DNA of 10,727 bases, taken from assembly GCA_009783775.1 (NCBI GenBank), contig WRCT01000048.1, forward strand, positions 1-10,727, read 5' to 3'. This stretch comes from Clostridiales bacterium. Lineage in GTDB: Bacteria; Bacillota; Clostridia; Christensenellales; CAG-138. Below, in pieces: positions 1-6,808 of the stretch; position 1 is the first letter of the stretch; the number at the start of each line of letters is the position of its first letter. The position numbers and the translations under genes were made by a program. A model generated the notes under the pieces. The model saw nothing but the letters and a program-made list of their open reading frames with translations, was not told where the DNA came from and ran no database searches.

Positions 1-2595
1 CTGTTCTATGCGCGCGCGGACGGTGTTTACGCCGACTGGACGGTTTGGATGTGGGCCGCGGGCGCGGAGGGCAAGTCCTATGATCTCGCGGAGGAGGACG
101 GCAAGATGGTCGCCACTGCGGTCTTTGCCGCCGGAACGGAGCGCGTGGGCTACATTGTGCGGCGAGGCGACTGGGCCGAGAAGGACATTGAGCAGGATCA
201 GTTTATCGAGCTGGCCGGCATTGTCGGCGGCACGGTCAATGTTTTTGTCGTCTCGGGCGTGGAAGGCGAGACCGTCGTCTTCGGTGATGACGTCAAGCGC
301 GGTATCGTGGTCAAGTCCGCGAAGGCGGACGTCGATGGGATCATAGTCGAAATGACCGAGGCGATACCCACAGCGAAGGCGACTGAATTTGAAGTGTTCG
401 AGGTCGGGGGCGGGCAGCTGAACATCACCGGCCTCCATATGCTGGGCAGTGTTATCACGCTTGCTATGGAGCAGGCGCCGGATATCGCCAAGCAATACAT
501 ACTCAAATTTGAAGGGGAGGAGTACAGTATCATCATGCCCAATGTCTTTTCTACCGCCGCGTTTAAAGATGAATTCACCTACGCGGGCAATGATTTGGGC
601 GCGACCTGGTCGGCCGAAAAAACCGCGTTCCGCGTATGGGCGCCGACGGCAAGCGCAGTCAAAGTGAACCTGTATGCGTCGGGTGACATTGCCGCCAACG
701 ATCTGATCGAGTCTTTTGATATGTCTCCCGACATCAACGGCACCTGGGTCGCCGAAAAAGCAGGCGACCAAAACGGCGTCTATTACACCTACGCCGTGGA
801 AGTCGGCGGCGAGGCCAACGAGGCCTGTGACCCTTACGCGAAAGCGGTCGGCGTAAACGGCGAGCGGGCTATGATTATTGACCTTAACGCCACCAATCCC
901 GCAGGCTGGGAAAACGACGAAAACCCCAACGCTGGCATGGGTGTGACCGATATGGTTCTCTACGAGCTGCACGTCAGAGATTTTTCGTTTGATGAAAGCT
1001 CCGGCATGGCCAACAAGGGCAAGTATCTCGCCTTTACCGAGACGGGCACGACCAATTCCGCGGGCAGGCCCACGGGCGTTGATTATCTTGTGGACCTGGG
1101 GATCACGCACGTGCACCTGCTGCCTGTCTTTGATTTTGGCTCCATTGATGAATCAAAACTGGACCAGGATCAGTTCAACTGGGGCTATGATCCCAAGAAC
1201 TACAATGCGCCCGACGGCTCGTATTCCACCGATCCTTTCAACGGCGAAGTACGGGTAAACGAGTTCAAACAGATGGTGCAAGCGCTGCACAGCAACGGAC
1301 TCAGCGTTGTGATGGACGTGGTCTATAACCATACCTACAATACCCAGTTCTGTTTCAATAAGATCGTGCCGGGCTACTTTTACCGGATCGATGAGAACGG
1401 CGCGTACTCCAGCGGCTCCGGCTGCGGCAACGACGTCGCCACCGAGCGCGTCATGGTGCGCAAGTTCATCGTCGAATCGGTGCTGTACTGGATAAACGAG
1501 TACCATATCGACGGTTTCCGTTTTGACCTGGCGGGCCTGATCGACATTGACACTATGAACGAGATTCGGGCGGAAGTGGACAAAATTGACCCATCAATCA
1601 TTCTTTACGGTGAGGGCTGGACGATGGGCACCGCCGTGACAAAACCCGGCGTTACGCTCGCCACGCAGGTGAACTCTGCAAAAACACCCGGTATCGCGTA
1701 CTTTTCAGACAACGTGCGGGACGCCATGAAGGGGAGCGTGTTCAGCGCGACGGACAAGGGATATGTCAACGGCAGCAATGCGCGGATACACGAAATCAGA
1801 GACGCGATTTTCGGCCTGCCCGTCTGGGCAGAAAACCCGAGCCAGGTGATCAACTACACCTCCTGCCATGACAATCTGACGCTTTGGGATAAGATCGCCT
1901 CGTCCAACCCGGAGGATTCCCTTGCGGACAGAGTGCGGCAGAACAATCTTGCGGCGGCGATTGTCTTCACCTGCCAGGGGATTCCGCTGCTGCACGCCGG
2001 CGAGGAAATGCTGCGCACCAAGCTAAACGACGACGGCACATTCAATCACAACAGTTACGCCTCTTCGAGCAGCTTAAACAGCCTGAAGTGGGACGATCTG
2101 AACGACGAGAGCTATCAGCAGGTGCACGCGTATTACAAAGGGCTGATTGCGTTGCGCAAGTCACGTGATGCTTTCAAGATGACGAGCGCAGAGGAGTCCG
2201 CCGCGAGAATCGCAATCCTGGAAGGGACCGATCCCGATGTGATCGCGTACACCATTGACGGCGGGACGGACGACGGGATTCTGGTCGTTTACAATCCCAA
2301 CCGCGCGGTCACCGAAATTGTGCTGCCCGATGGGGACTGGTATGTCTATGCCAACGATCAGCAGGCGGGTGACAAGGTGATTGATATGGTCTCGGGCACA
2401 GTTCGGGTGAATCCGATCTCCTGCATGGTGCTATGCAATAGCGCGGCGGATGGTGAAAATGTGACAATCGCGTGCCCGACGCAACCCAATTACGCATGGA
2501 TCATTGGCGCGGGCGCAGTTCTCATTTTGGCAATGGCCGCTGTAATCATTCTGACCGGCCGGAAAGCGAAAGAAAAGAATGCAAGCAAAGACTGA
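1..2595 (+). CDS. pulA: Type I pullulanase (GH13), 5' end outside window, C-terminal membrane anchor
   Basis: This is a debranching enzyme that hydrolyses alpha-1,6 links in pullulan, starch or glycogen, probably on the outer face of the membrane. The frame is open from base 1, so the ATG at 49 is internal; 864 residues are visible. Numbered from base 1, residues 1 to about 105 resemble a CBM41 starch-binding domain (YADWTVWMW, then GDWAEKD). A CBM48-like domain starts near 199 (TAFRVWAPTASAVKVNLYAS), and the GH13 barrel starts near 321 (YELHVRDF). Pullulanase motif FNWGYDP is at 392-398, region I DVVYNH at 439-444, and region II GFRFDL carries the expected nucleophile Asp509. Region III GEGW carries acid/base Glu538, and region IV SCHDN carries Asp624, so the catalytic set is intact. 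A hydrophobic helix at about 831-853 followed by a lysine-rich tail looks like a C-terminal anchor; no LPXTG motif is seen. A signal peptide would lie upstream of the window. The gene overlaps the next one by 17 nt. Confidence 0.95.
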   Translation: MFYARADGVYADWTVWMWAAGAEGKSYDLAEEDGKMVATAVFAAGTERVGYIVRRGDWAEKDIEQDQFIELAGIVGGTVNVFVVSGVEGETVVFGDDVKRGIVVKSAKADVDGIIVEMTEAIPTAKATEFEVFEVGGGQLNITGLHMLGSVITLAMEQAPDIAKQYILKFEGEEYSIIMPNVFSTAAFKDEFTYAGNDLGATWSAEKTAFRVWAPTASAVKVNLYASGDIAANDLIESFDMSPDINGTWVAEKAGDQNGVYYTYAVEVGGEANEACDPYAKAVGVNGERAMIIDLNATNPAGWENDENPNAGMGVTDMVLYELHVRDFSFDESSGMANKGKYLAFTETGTTNSAGRPTGVDYLVDLGITHVHLLPVFDFGSIDESKLDQDQFNWGYDPKNYNAPDGSYSTDPFNGEVRVNEFKQMVQALHSNGLSVVMDVVYNHTYNTQFCFNKIVPGYFYRIDENGAYSSGSGCGNDVATERVMVRKFIVESVLYWINEYHIDGFRFDLAGLIDIDTMNEIRAEVDKIDPSIILYGEGWTMGTAVTKPGVTLATQVNSAKTPGIAYFSDNVRDAMKGSVFSATDKGYVNGSNARIHEIRDAIFGLPVWAENPSQVINYTSCHDNLTLWDKIASSNPEDSLADRVRQNNLAAAIVFTCQGIPLLHAGEEMLRTKLNDDGTFNHNSYASSSSLNSLKWDDLNDESYQQVHAYYKGLIALRKSRDAFKMTSAEESAARIAILEGTDPDVIAYTIDGGTDDGILVVYNPNRAVTEIVLPDGDWYVYANDQQAGDKVIDMVSGTVRVNPISCMVLCNSAADGENVTIACPTQPNYAWIIGAGAVLILAMAAVIILTGRKAKEKNASKD

Positions 2596-2833
2596 CCTGA
2601 CCCAAATTCCGGGCATTGGCGAGAATATGGCGCGGCACCTGACCAACGCGGGCTACCCCGATATCGCGTCCCTCAAGGGGCAGGATCCCGATGAGATCTA
2701 TCTCAAGGACTGCCTGTATCAAGGTGCACAAGTGGACCGGTGCGCGCTCTATGCCTATCGGCTGGCGGTGGCTTATGCCAATGGCCCCATCACCAGTCCG
2801 GAAAAGCTGAAGTGGTGGAACTGGAAGGATTGA
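2579..2833 (+). CDS. Small helix-hairpin-helix protein, Cdd1-like (pathogenicity-locus family)
   Basis: The 84-residue protein begins with a helix-hairpin-helix: LTQIPGIGENMARHL at residues 7-21, with the PGIG hairpin at 11-14. A second conserved block follows (DCLYQGAQVDRCALYAYRL), containing two cysteines. This arrangement and length match the Cdd1 family, first named from the Clostridioides difficile pathogenicity locus and common as a small orphan gene in Firmicutes. HhH motifs usually contact the DNA backbone without sequence preference, but the function of this family is not established. The ATG lies inside the end of the pullulanase gene, in another frame, preceded by a purine-rich stretch with only a weak ribosome site. 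Translation may therefore depend on ribosomes arriving from pulA. The acetyltransferase gene starts 2 nt after its stop. No link to starch metabolism is apparent. Confidence 0.85.
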   Translation: MQAKTDLTQIPGIGENMARHLTNAGYPDIASLKGQDPDEIYLKDCLYQGAQVDRCALYAYRLAVAYANGPITSPEKLKWWNWKD

Positions 2834-2835
2834 AA

Positions 2836-3222
2836 ATGGAAATCCGGCGTTATCAATTGAGCGACGAAACAAACCTCTTTGCCATGCTGCGCGAAGAGGG
2901 GCCTGAGTGGGAAGGCTATTGGGGCGAGGACAATCAAGAAAAGTACAAGGCCGCCTTGAAAAGTTCCGTTGTATTTGTGGCATACGAGGGCGAGCAGCTT
3001 TGCGGCTACGCCCGCTGCCGCGAGGATAACGGTTACGGTATCTATGTCTACGATCTGCTGGTGCGCAAGCAAAGTCGCGGGCGGCATATCGGGCGCGCGC
3101 TCATGGAAACGGCGCGTGACACCTATCCCAACGCTCCCGCCTATGTGCTGGGCGACGTGCCGGAATACTATGAAAACAAACTGGGTTATCGCGTAGAGGG
3201 CACGGTTTACATCATCGGCTGA
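2836..3222 (+). CDS. GNAT family N-acetyltransferase
   Basis: The 128-residue protein has the GNAT fold pattern. The acetyl-CoA pyrophosphate-binding segment is RKQSRGRHIGRALM at residues 77-90 (Q/R-x-x-G-x-G/A type), preceded by the beta-4 strand YGIYVYDLLV. The C-terminal YYENKLGY (111-118) is the usual helix-to-strand element of small GNATs. It should move an acetyl group from acetyl-CoA to an amine; the substrate cannot be told. The frame is open further upstream to 2740, but the ATG at 2836 is preferred. It is preceded by GGAAGG with 7 nt spacing, gives a standard GNAT N terminus (MEIRRYQLSDE), and avoids a long overlap with the HhH gene. It lies 2 nt after the HhH stop, so the two are probably cotranscribed. 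Its stop codon abuts the stop of the convergent DUF5131 gene. Confidence 0.9.
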   Translation: MEIRRYQLSDETNLFAMLREEGPEWEGYWGEDNQEKYKAALKSSVVFVAYEGEQLCGYARCREDNGYGIYVYDLLVRKQSRGRHIGRALMETARDTYPNAPAYVLGDVPEYYENKLGYRVEGTVYIIG

Positions 3223-3235
3223 TCAAAACAGCCGA
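3215..3235. terminator. Hairpin across two abutting convergent stop codons (possible bidirectional terminator)
   Basis: A perfect inverted repeat, TCGGCTG / CAGCCGA, gives a 7-bp stem with a 7-nt loop (ATCAAAA). The plus-strand stop TGA (3220-3222) lies at the left arm-loop junction, and the minus-strand stop (3223-3225) lies in the loop. No run of T follows on either strand, so it is not a classic intrinsic terminator. It is the only evident structure at this convergent junction, which has no spacer. It could limit transcription from either side or protect mRNA 3' ends. That role is inferred. Confidence 0.35.
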
Positions 3236-3945
3236 ACATCGCCCTTGATATCAATCCCAAGCTCCTTTGCCAAGCTGCTTTGCTTATAGGGATTCACTTT
3301 CACATCCACGCCGCCCCGCCGAAACAGCGAGCCGGTGTTCTTAAACCAAAAGGTAAGGCCTGCCCTCTCGCATTGCGCCCGAAGATCCAGCACCCAATCG
3401 TAATCGCAGACCCGTGCCGCGCGGCTTGTTTCGCCGCCAACGGTCACATGATTTATCCCGTGCAGCCAGGGTGACAAATCGATCGGCCCCAGCAGCGGCC
3501 CGCAGGCCACGAATCGCCGCTTGATCGGGTAAGACAAAAACAGCGGCAGACGCTTGTCCGCCAAGGCCTGGTTCTCCACCGTGCAGCCGATATTCACATT
3601 GTCATAACCCGCGCCCCAATCGGCGGGCAGGGAGATGGGGAAACGGTCGATCCGTTTGGTTAGAATCAAAAAGTCCAGGTCGGGCCGCTGTCGGATCATG
3701 GCCCACGCCTGCGCGCGCCACTCGTCCGCCTCGGCAATAAAAAAGTCGCTGCCAAAGCAGGTAGCGACAATCTTTCCGCTTGGAATTTTCGGCGCGCCTT
3801 TGGCGTTCATGGCCACGGGCTTGTCAAAATCTCCGGTTTTCTTTATCGTGTTTTGGCCGAACCGCTTGGAAAACGGCCCGTAGAAATAGCAATAGGAACA
3901 GCCGTCACTGACCGGATAACACCCTGTCCACGGCTCCCAGTTCAT
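3223..3945 (-). CDS. DUF5131 family protein (phage Gp37/Gp68-like), three-cysteine motif
   Basis: The 240-residue protein begins MNWEPWTGCYPVSDGCSYCY. The cysteines C9, C16 and C19 (C-x6-C-x2-C) match the N-terminal signature of the DUF5131 or phage Gp37/Gp68 family. Other family blocks follow: FLILTKR near 94-100, NIGCTVENQALADKRLP, RRFVACGPLLGPIDL, VTVGGETSRAARVCDYDWVLDLRAQC and a late FWFKNTG. The cysteine cluster suggests an iron-sulfur cluster, possibly of radical-SAM type, but the spacing differs from the canonical C-x3-C-x2-C and no reaction is known to me. The start ATG shares one base with the proA stop (TGATG), so translation is probably coupled to proA; no strong ribosome site of its own is visible. 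As the last gene of the asd-dap-pro operon it may simply have been captured, since many relatives are phage-borne. Composition is not obviously different from its neighbours. Confidence 0.85.
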   Translation of the reverse strand: MNWEPWTGCYPVSDGCSYCYFYGPFSKRFGQNTIKKTGDFDKPVAMNAKGAPKIPSGKIVATCFGSDFFIAEADEWRAQAWAMIRQRPDLDFLILTKRIDRFPISLPADWGAGYDNVNIGCTVENQALADKRLPLFLSYPIKRRFVACGPLLGPIDLSPWLHGINHVTVGGETSRAARVCDYDWVLDLRAQCERAGLTFWFKNTGSLFRRGGVDVKVNPYKQSSLAKELGIDIKGDVRLF

Positions 3946-5195
3946 CAGCGAATCTGTCCGTCGCCGAAGATCAGGAATTTGTAAGAGGTCAGCTCATTTA
4001 GACCCATCGGCCCGCGCGCGTGCAGTTTTTGTGTGGAGATGCCGATCTCCGCGCCCAAGCCGAATTCTCCGCCGTCCGTATAACGCGTCGAGGCGTTCAC
4101 ATACACGGCGGCGGAGTCCACCAACTGCGTGAACCGACGTGCGTTATGGTAGTCCGATGTGACAATGCTCTCGCTGTGGTGGCTCGAATACTTTGCGATG
4201 TGCGCCGCCGCCTCGTCCAAGCTGTCCACTATGCGCACGGCCAGAATATAATCCAAAAATTCTGTGTACCAATCCTCTTCCGCGGCTGGCACCGCCTGCG
4301 GCAGAACGCGGCAAACAGCCGCGTCACCGCGAATCTCGACATTCTTCAACGCCAGCTTTTCCGCCATTTGCGGCAGAAATTCTTCTGCGATATCCCGATG
4401 CACAAGCGCGGTCTCGCAGGCGTTGCAGACCGAGGGCCGCGAAGTCTTGGCATTGTAAACGATGTCGGCCGCTATTGTCAAATCGGCGGACGCGTCTACA
4501 AAAACATGGCAGTTGCCGACGCCCGTCTCGATCACGGGCACAGTCGCGTTCTGCACCACGCTCTGTATCAGCCCCGCGCCTCCTCTGGGAATCAGCACGT
4601 CGATATATTGATTCAATTTCATCAGCGCGGCCGCCGTCTCACGGTCCGTGTCCTCCACCAACTGCACGCAGTCGGCGGGAAAACCGGCATTTTCGAGCGC
4701 GTCACGCATAACCTTCGCGATACACTTGTTGGACGAAAGCGCCTCTTTACCGCCGCGCAGCACCACGCAGTTGCCCGCCTTGAGGCAAAGCGCCGCCGCG
4801 TCCGAGGTGACATTGGGCCGCGCCTCATAGATGATGGCGATCACGCCCAAGGGCACGGAGACCTTTTCGATCTTCAAGCCGTTGGGCCGCTCGGACCCGT
4901 AGAGCACGCGCCCCACGGGATCGGGCAGCGCGGCCACCTGCCGCACGCCGTCCGCCATGCCCAGGATACGCTTTTCATCGAGCCTCAAACGGTCCAAAAA
5001 AGATTCAGCAGTGCCGGTGTCAATCGCTCGTATTATATCCTCCGCATTTGCCGCAACAATCTCCTGCATACGCGTCTCCAGCGCGTCCGCAACGGCCTCG
5101 AGTGCCCTGTTCTTTTGCTTGCTGCCGGCGCAGGCGCAAGCCAGGAACGTCTTGGCCTCAATGGCTTGCCTGCCGATTTTCTCTAGTAAATCCAT
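3945..5195 (-). CDS. proA: Gamma-glutamyl phosphate reductase (glutamate-5-semialdehyde dehydrogenase)
   Basis: It catalyses NADPH-dependent reduction of L-glutamyl 5-phosphate to glutamate 5-semialdehyde, the second step of proline synthesis, in the cytoplasm. At 416 residues it is of full family length. The catalytic cysteine is Cys257 in RPSVCNACE (253-261). PLGVIAIIYEARPNVTSDAAAL (115-136) belongs to the nucleotide-binding region. The family signature V-x5-A-x2-H-I-x-x-Y-S-S-x-H-S-E-S-I is present near residues 330-350. The start ATG at 5195 (MDLLEKIGRQA) follows GAGGAG with 7 nt spacing. A second identical copy of that ribosome site and ATG lies 22 nt upstream and is out of frame, which may lower or regulate proA translation. 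proB precedes it with a 66-nt gap, the longest gap in this operon. DUF5131 overlaps its stop by one base. Confidence 0.97.
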   Translation of the reverse strand: MDLLEKIGRQAIEAKTFLACACAGSKQKNRALEAVADALETRMQEIVAANAEDIIRAIDTGTAESFLDRLRLDEKRILGMADGVRQVAALPDPVGRVLYGSERPNGLKIEKVSVPLGVIAIIYEARPNVTSDAAALCLKAGNCVVLRGGKEALSSNKCIAKVMRDALENAGFPADCVQLVEDTDRETAAALMKLNQYIDVLIPRGGAGLIQSVVQNATVPVIETGVGNCHVFVDASADLTIAADIVYNAKTSRPSVCNACETALVHRDIAEEFLPQMAEKLALKNVEIRGDAAVCRVLPQAVPAAEEDWYTEFLDYILAVRIVDSLDEAAAHIAKYSSHHSESIVTSDYHNARRFTQLVDSAAVYVNASTRYTDGGEFGLGAEIGISTQKLHARGPMGLNELTSYKFLIFGDGQIR

Positions 5196-5217
5196 AGTAG
5201 CTCTCCTCTAAATCCAT
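5158..5217 (-). CDS. Putative 19-codon upstream ORF overlapping the proA start
   Basis: The upstream copy of the 22-bp duplication carries GAGGAG, 7 nt spacing and ATG, exactly as at proA. Because 22 is not a multiple of 3, this ATG opens a different frame that encodes MDLEESYYGFTRENRQASH and stops at 5158-5160, 38 nt inside proA. I see no homology to any known peptide. It is listed because its initiation site is as good as that of proA, so ribosomes should use it. A function as a leader peptide, or as a translational brake on proA, is inferred only. Confidence 0.35.
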   Translation of the reverse strand: MDLEESYYGFTRENRQASH

Positions 5218-5230
5218 AGTAGCTCTCCTC
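5187..5230. repeat. Perfect 22-bp tandem duplication of the proA ribosome site and start codon
   Basis: Two identical 22-bp units, 5187-5208 and 5209-5230, lie head to tail. On the minus strand each unit contains GAGGAG, the spacer AGCTACT, the start codon ATG and GATTTA. The downstream unit is the true proA initiation region. The upstream unit is an exact copy whose ATG lies out of frame with proA. Perfect identity suggests a recent duplication, or slippage that is still active. Confidence 0.95.
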
Positions 5231-5232
5231 GA

Positions 5233-5260
5233 TCTGGAATCTGGTGTCTGGAATCTGGAA
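5233..5260. repeat. Four tandem copies of a 7-mer (TCTGGAA) in the proB-proA gap
   Basis: On the plus strand the units are TCTGGAA, TCTGGTG, TCTGGAA and TCTGGAA, with a partial fifth unit (TCT) running into the proB stop codon at 5262-5264. Only the second unit departs, at two positions. The array fills the proB end of the intergenic gap, next to the 22-bp duplication. Short tandem 7-mers are known in intergenic DNA of some bacteria, for example the STRR elements of cyanobacteria. Whether this one is dispersed in its genome cannot be seen here. Confidence 0.9.
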
Positions 5261-5261
5261 T

Positions 5262-6053
5262 CTATCTTGCGTGAAACAGTGTGCCCAATTCCTCGCCCGC
5301 GAGCAAGTCATACAACTTCTCCGGCGCCTCGCCATGGATCACAACGGTGGGAATGCCCGCCGAGGTGGCAAGCTCCGCCGCCTCGATCTTGGTGATCATG
5401 CCGCCTGTACCACGCGTGGAGCCGCGCCCGCCTGCGCAGGTGCGCAGTGCCTCGTCGATCTCATACACGTCCGAGACCAGTGCGGCATTCGGGTCACGTC
5501 GCGGGTCGCCGGTATACAGGCCGTCGATATCCGTCAGCAGCACCAGCAGGTCCGCGCTGACCAGCTCGGCCACGATGGCGGACAGGTTGTCGTTGTCGCC
5601 AAACACGACCTCCTCAACAGCGACGCTGTCATTCTCATTCACCACGGGAATCGCGCCGTAAGCGATCATCTGCTCAAAGGTGTTGAGCAGGTTCGCCCGC
5701 CGTTCGTCGTTTTTTACATCGCTGCGCGTCAACAGCAGCTGGCCCACGATATTGTCATATTCGCCGAAGAGCCGGTCGTATAAAAACATCAGCTCGCACT
5801 GTCCCACGGCGGAGGCGGCCTGCCTGCCCTTTGTGTCATTGGGGCGTTCGCCCAGCCCCAGCTTTTGCGCGCCGACGCTGATCGCACCCGAGGACACCAA
5901 AATGACCTCCAGCCCCGCGTTGTGCAGGTCGGACAGCGTCCGCGCCAGTTTCTCCAGACACTTGAGGTTCACCTTGCCCGTATCATGGGTGAGGGTCGAC
6001 GTGCCGACCTTTACAACCAGCCGGCGCACTTTTGAAAAATCGCGTTTTGTCAT
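5262..6053 (-). CDS. proB: Glutamate 5-kinase, short form without PUA domain
   Basis: It phosphorylates L-glutamate with ATP to L-glutamyl 5-phosphate, the committed step of proline synthesis. The 263 residues are one amino-acid-kinase domain. VVKVGTSTLT is near the N terminus, VILVSSGAISVG near 50-61, and the glutamate-site loop NENDSVAVEEVVFGDNDNLSA is in the middle. LLTDIDGLYTGDPRR comes next, followed by GGMITKIEAAELA, a conserved lysine-containing segment. The E. coli enzyme is about 367 residues and carries a C-terminal PUA domain, which is absent here; the stop comes directly after the kinase fold. Short ProB forms are known, so this is not necessarily a truncation. The ATG overlaps the dapB stop in ATGA, indicating translational coupling to dapB. 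ProB and ProA usually act together because the phosphate product is unstable. Confidence 0.96.
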   Translation of the reverse strand: MTKRDFSKVRRLVVKVGTSTLTHDTGKVNLKCLEKLARTLSDLHNAGLEVILVSSGAISVGAQKLGLGERPNDTKGRQAASAVGQCELMFLYDRLFGEYDNIVGQLLLTRSDVKNDERRANLLNTFEQMIAYGAIPVVNENDSVAVEEVVFGDNDNLSAIVAELVSADLLVLLTDIDGLYTGDPRRDPNAALVSDVYEIDEALRTCAGGRGSTRGTGGMITKIEAAELATSAGIPTVVIHGEAPEKLYDLLAGEELGTLFHAR

Positions 6054-6808
6054 GTGCTCTCCGCCACAAGCTCACGCATACTGTACAGGCCCGGCGCTTT
6101 GGGCAGTAAAAATTTCGCCGCGCGCAACGCGCCCGCCGCGAACACAAACTTCGAGGCGGCCTGATGCTTGATGGTGATCACCTCGTCCTCACAGAAAAAC
6201 ATGACCTCATGCTCGCCCACAACGGAACCGCCCCGCACCGCGTGAATCCCGATCTCATGCGGGTCGCGGCGCTTGCGCTCGTTATGCCTGTCCAGCACGA
6301 ATTTCGTCGGCTCGGGCAAAGCCTCCGCCACTTCCCTGGCCAGCATCCAGGCTGTGCCGCTCGGCGCGTCCAATTTTTTGTTGTGATGTGTCTCAACGAT
6401 CTCAACGTCGGCAGACAAGCCCAGCGTCGATGCCGCCAGGCGGCAAAGCGCGATTTGCAGGTTGACGCCCAAAGACATATTGCCCGAATGAAAGAGCGGG
6501 ATTGTTTGCGCCGCCAGCGCAATGTCCGCGTCCTGCGCCTCGGAAAGGCCGGTGGTGCCTATCACAAGGGGTTTCTTATGCGCCACGCAATAGGCGAGAA
6601 TGGGCGTGACAGCGGCCGCCACGGAAAAGTCAATCGCGACATCAAAGTCCGCATTGATCTTTTCCGCGTTGGAAAAGACAGGGAAGGGGAAGTCCCCGCC
6701 CAGCGGATCCACACCGGCCGCAACGGTAAAGTCTCCGGCATTTTCTGCGGCGTGCCAAATGGCCTGTCCCATCTGGCCGGATATACCGTTTATCAGCAAT
6801 CGAATCAT
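6050..6808 (-). CDS. dapB: 4-hydroxy-tetrahydrodipicolinate reductase
   Basis: It reduces the DapA product to tetrahydrodipicolinate with NAD(P)H, towards meso-diaminopimelate and lysine. The 252 residues fit the family. The dinucleotide-binding GISGQMG is at residues 8-14, VAIDFSVAAAV and VIGTTG follow, and the signature ETHHNKKLDAPSGTA is at 139-153 with catalytic His141 and the substrate-binding lysine and serine region. GNMSLGVN precedes it. The frame is open back to 6964, but the ATG at 6808 is chosen. It places the Rossmann motif at the N terminus and overlaps the dapA stop by 4 nt (ATGA), and the upstream residues look like non-coding shadow. Its stop overlaps proB by 4 nt, so the lysine and proline genes are joined here at the level of translation. 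Confidence 0.97.
   Translation of the reverse strand: MIRLLINGISGQMGQAIWHAAENAGDFTVAAGVDPLGGDFPFPVFSNAEKINADFDVAIDFSVAAAVTPILAYCVAHKKPLVIGTTGLSEAQDADIALAAQTIPLFHSGNMSLGVNLQIALCRLAASTLGLSADVEIVETHHNKKLDAPSGTAWMLAREVAEALPEPTKFVLDRHNERKRRDPHEIGIHAVRGGSVVGEHEVMFFCEDEVITIKHQAASKFVFAAGALRAAKFLLPKAPGLYSMRELVAEST

Noticed and set aside
49..51. ATG at 49 as the pullulanase start
   Set aside because: The same frame is open to base 1 and its first residues continue a CBM41-like pattern, so the gene begins upstream of the window.
2740..2835. Upstream start for the acetyltransferase
   Set aside because: It would overlap the HhH gene by 94 nt and add residues unlike a GNAT N terminus; the ATG at 2836 has a good ribosome site.
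4020..5186. Long open frame (388 codons) on the plus strand opposite proA
   Set aside because: It mirrors proA codon for codon, is rich in His, Arg and Gln with no recognisable domain, and has no ribosome site. It is a shadow typical of GC-rich coding DNA.
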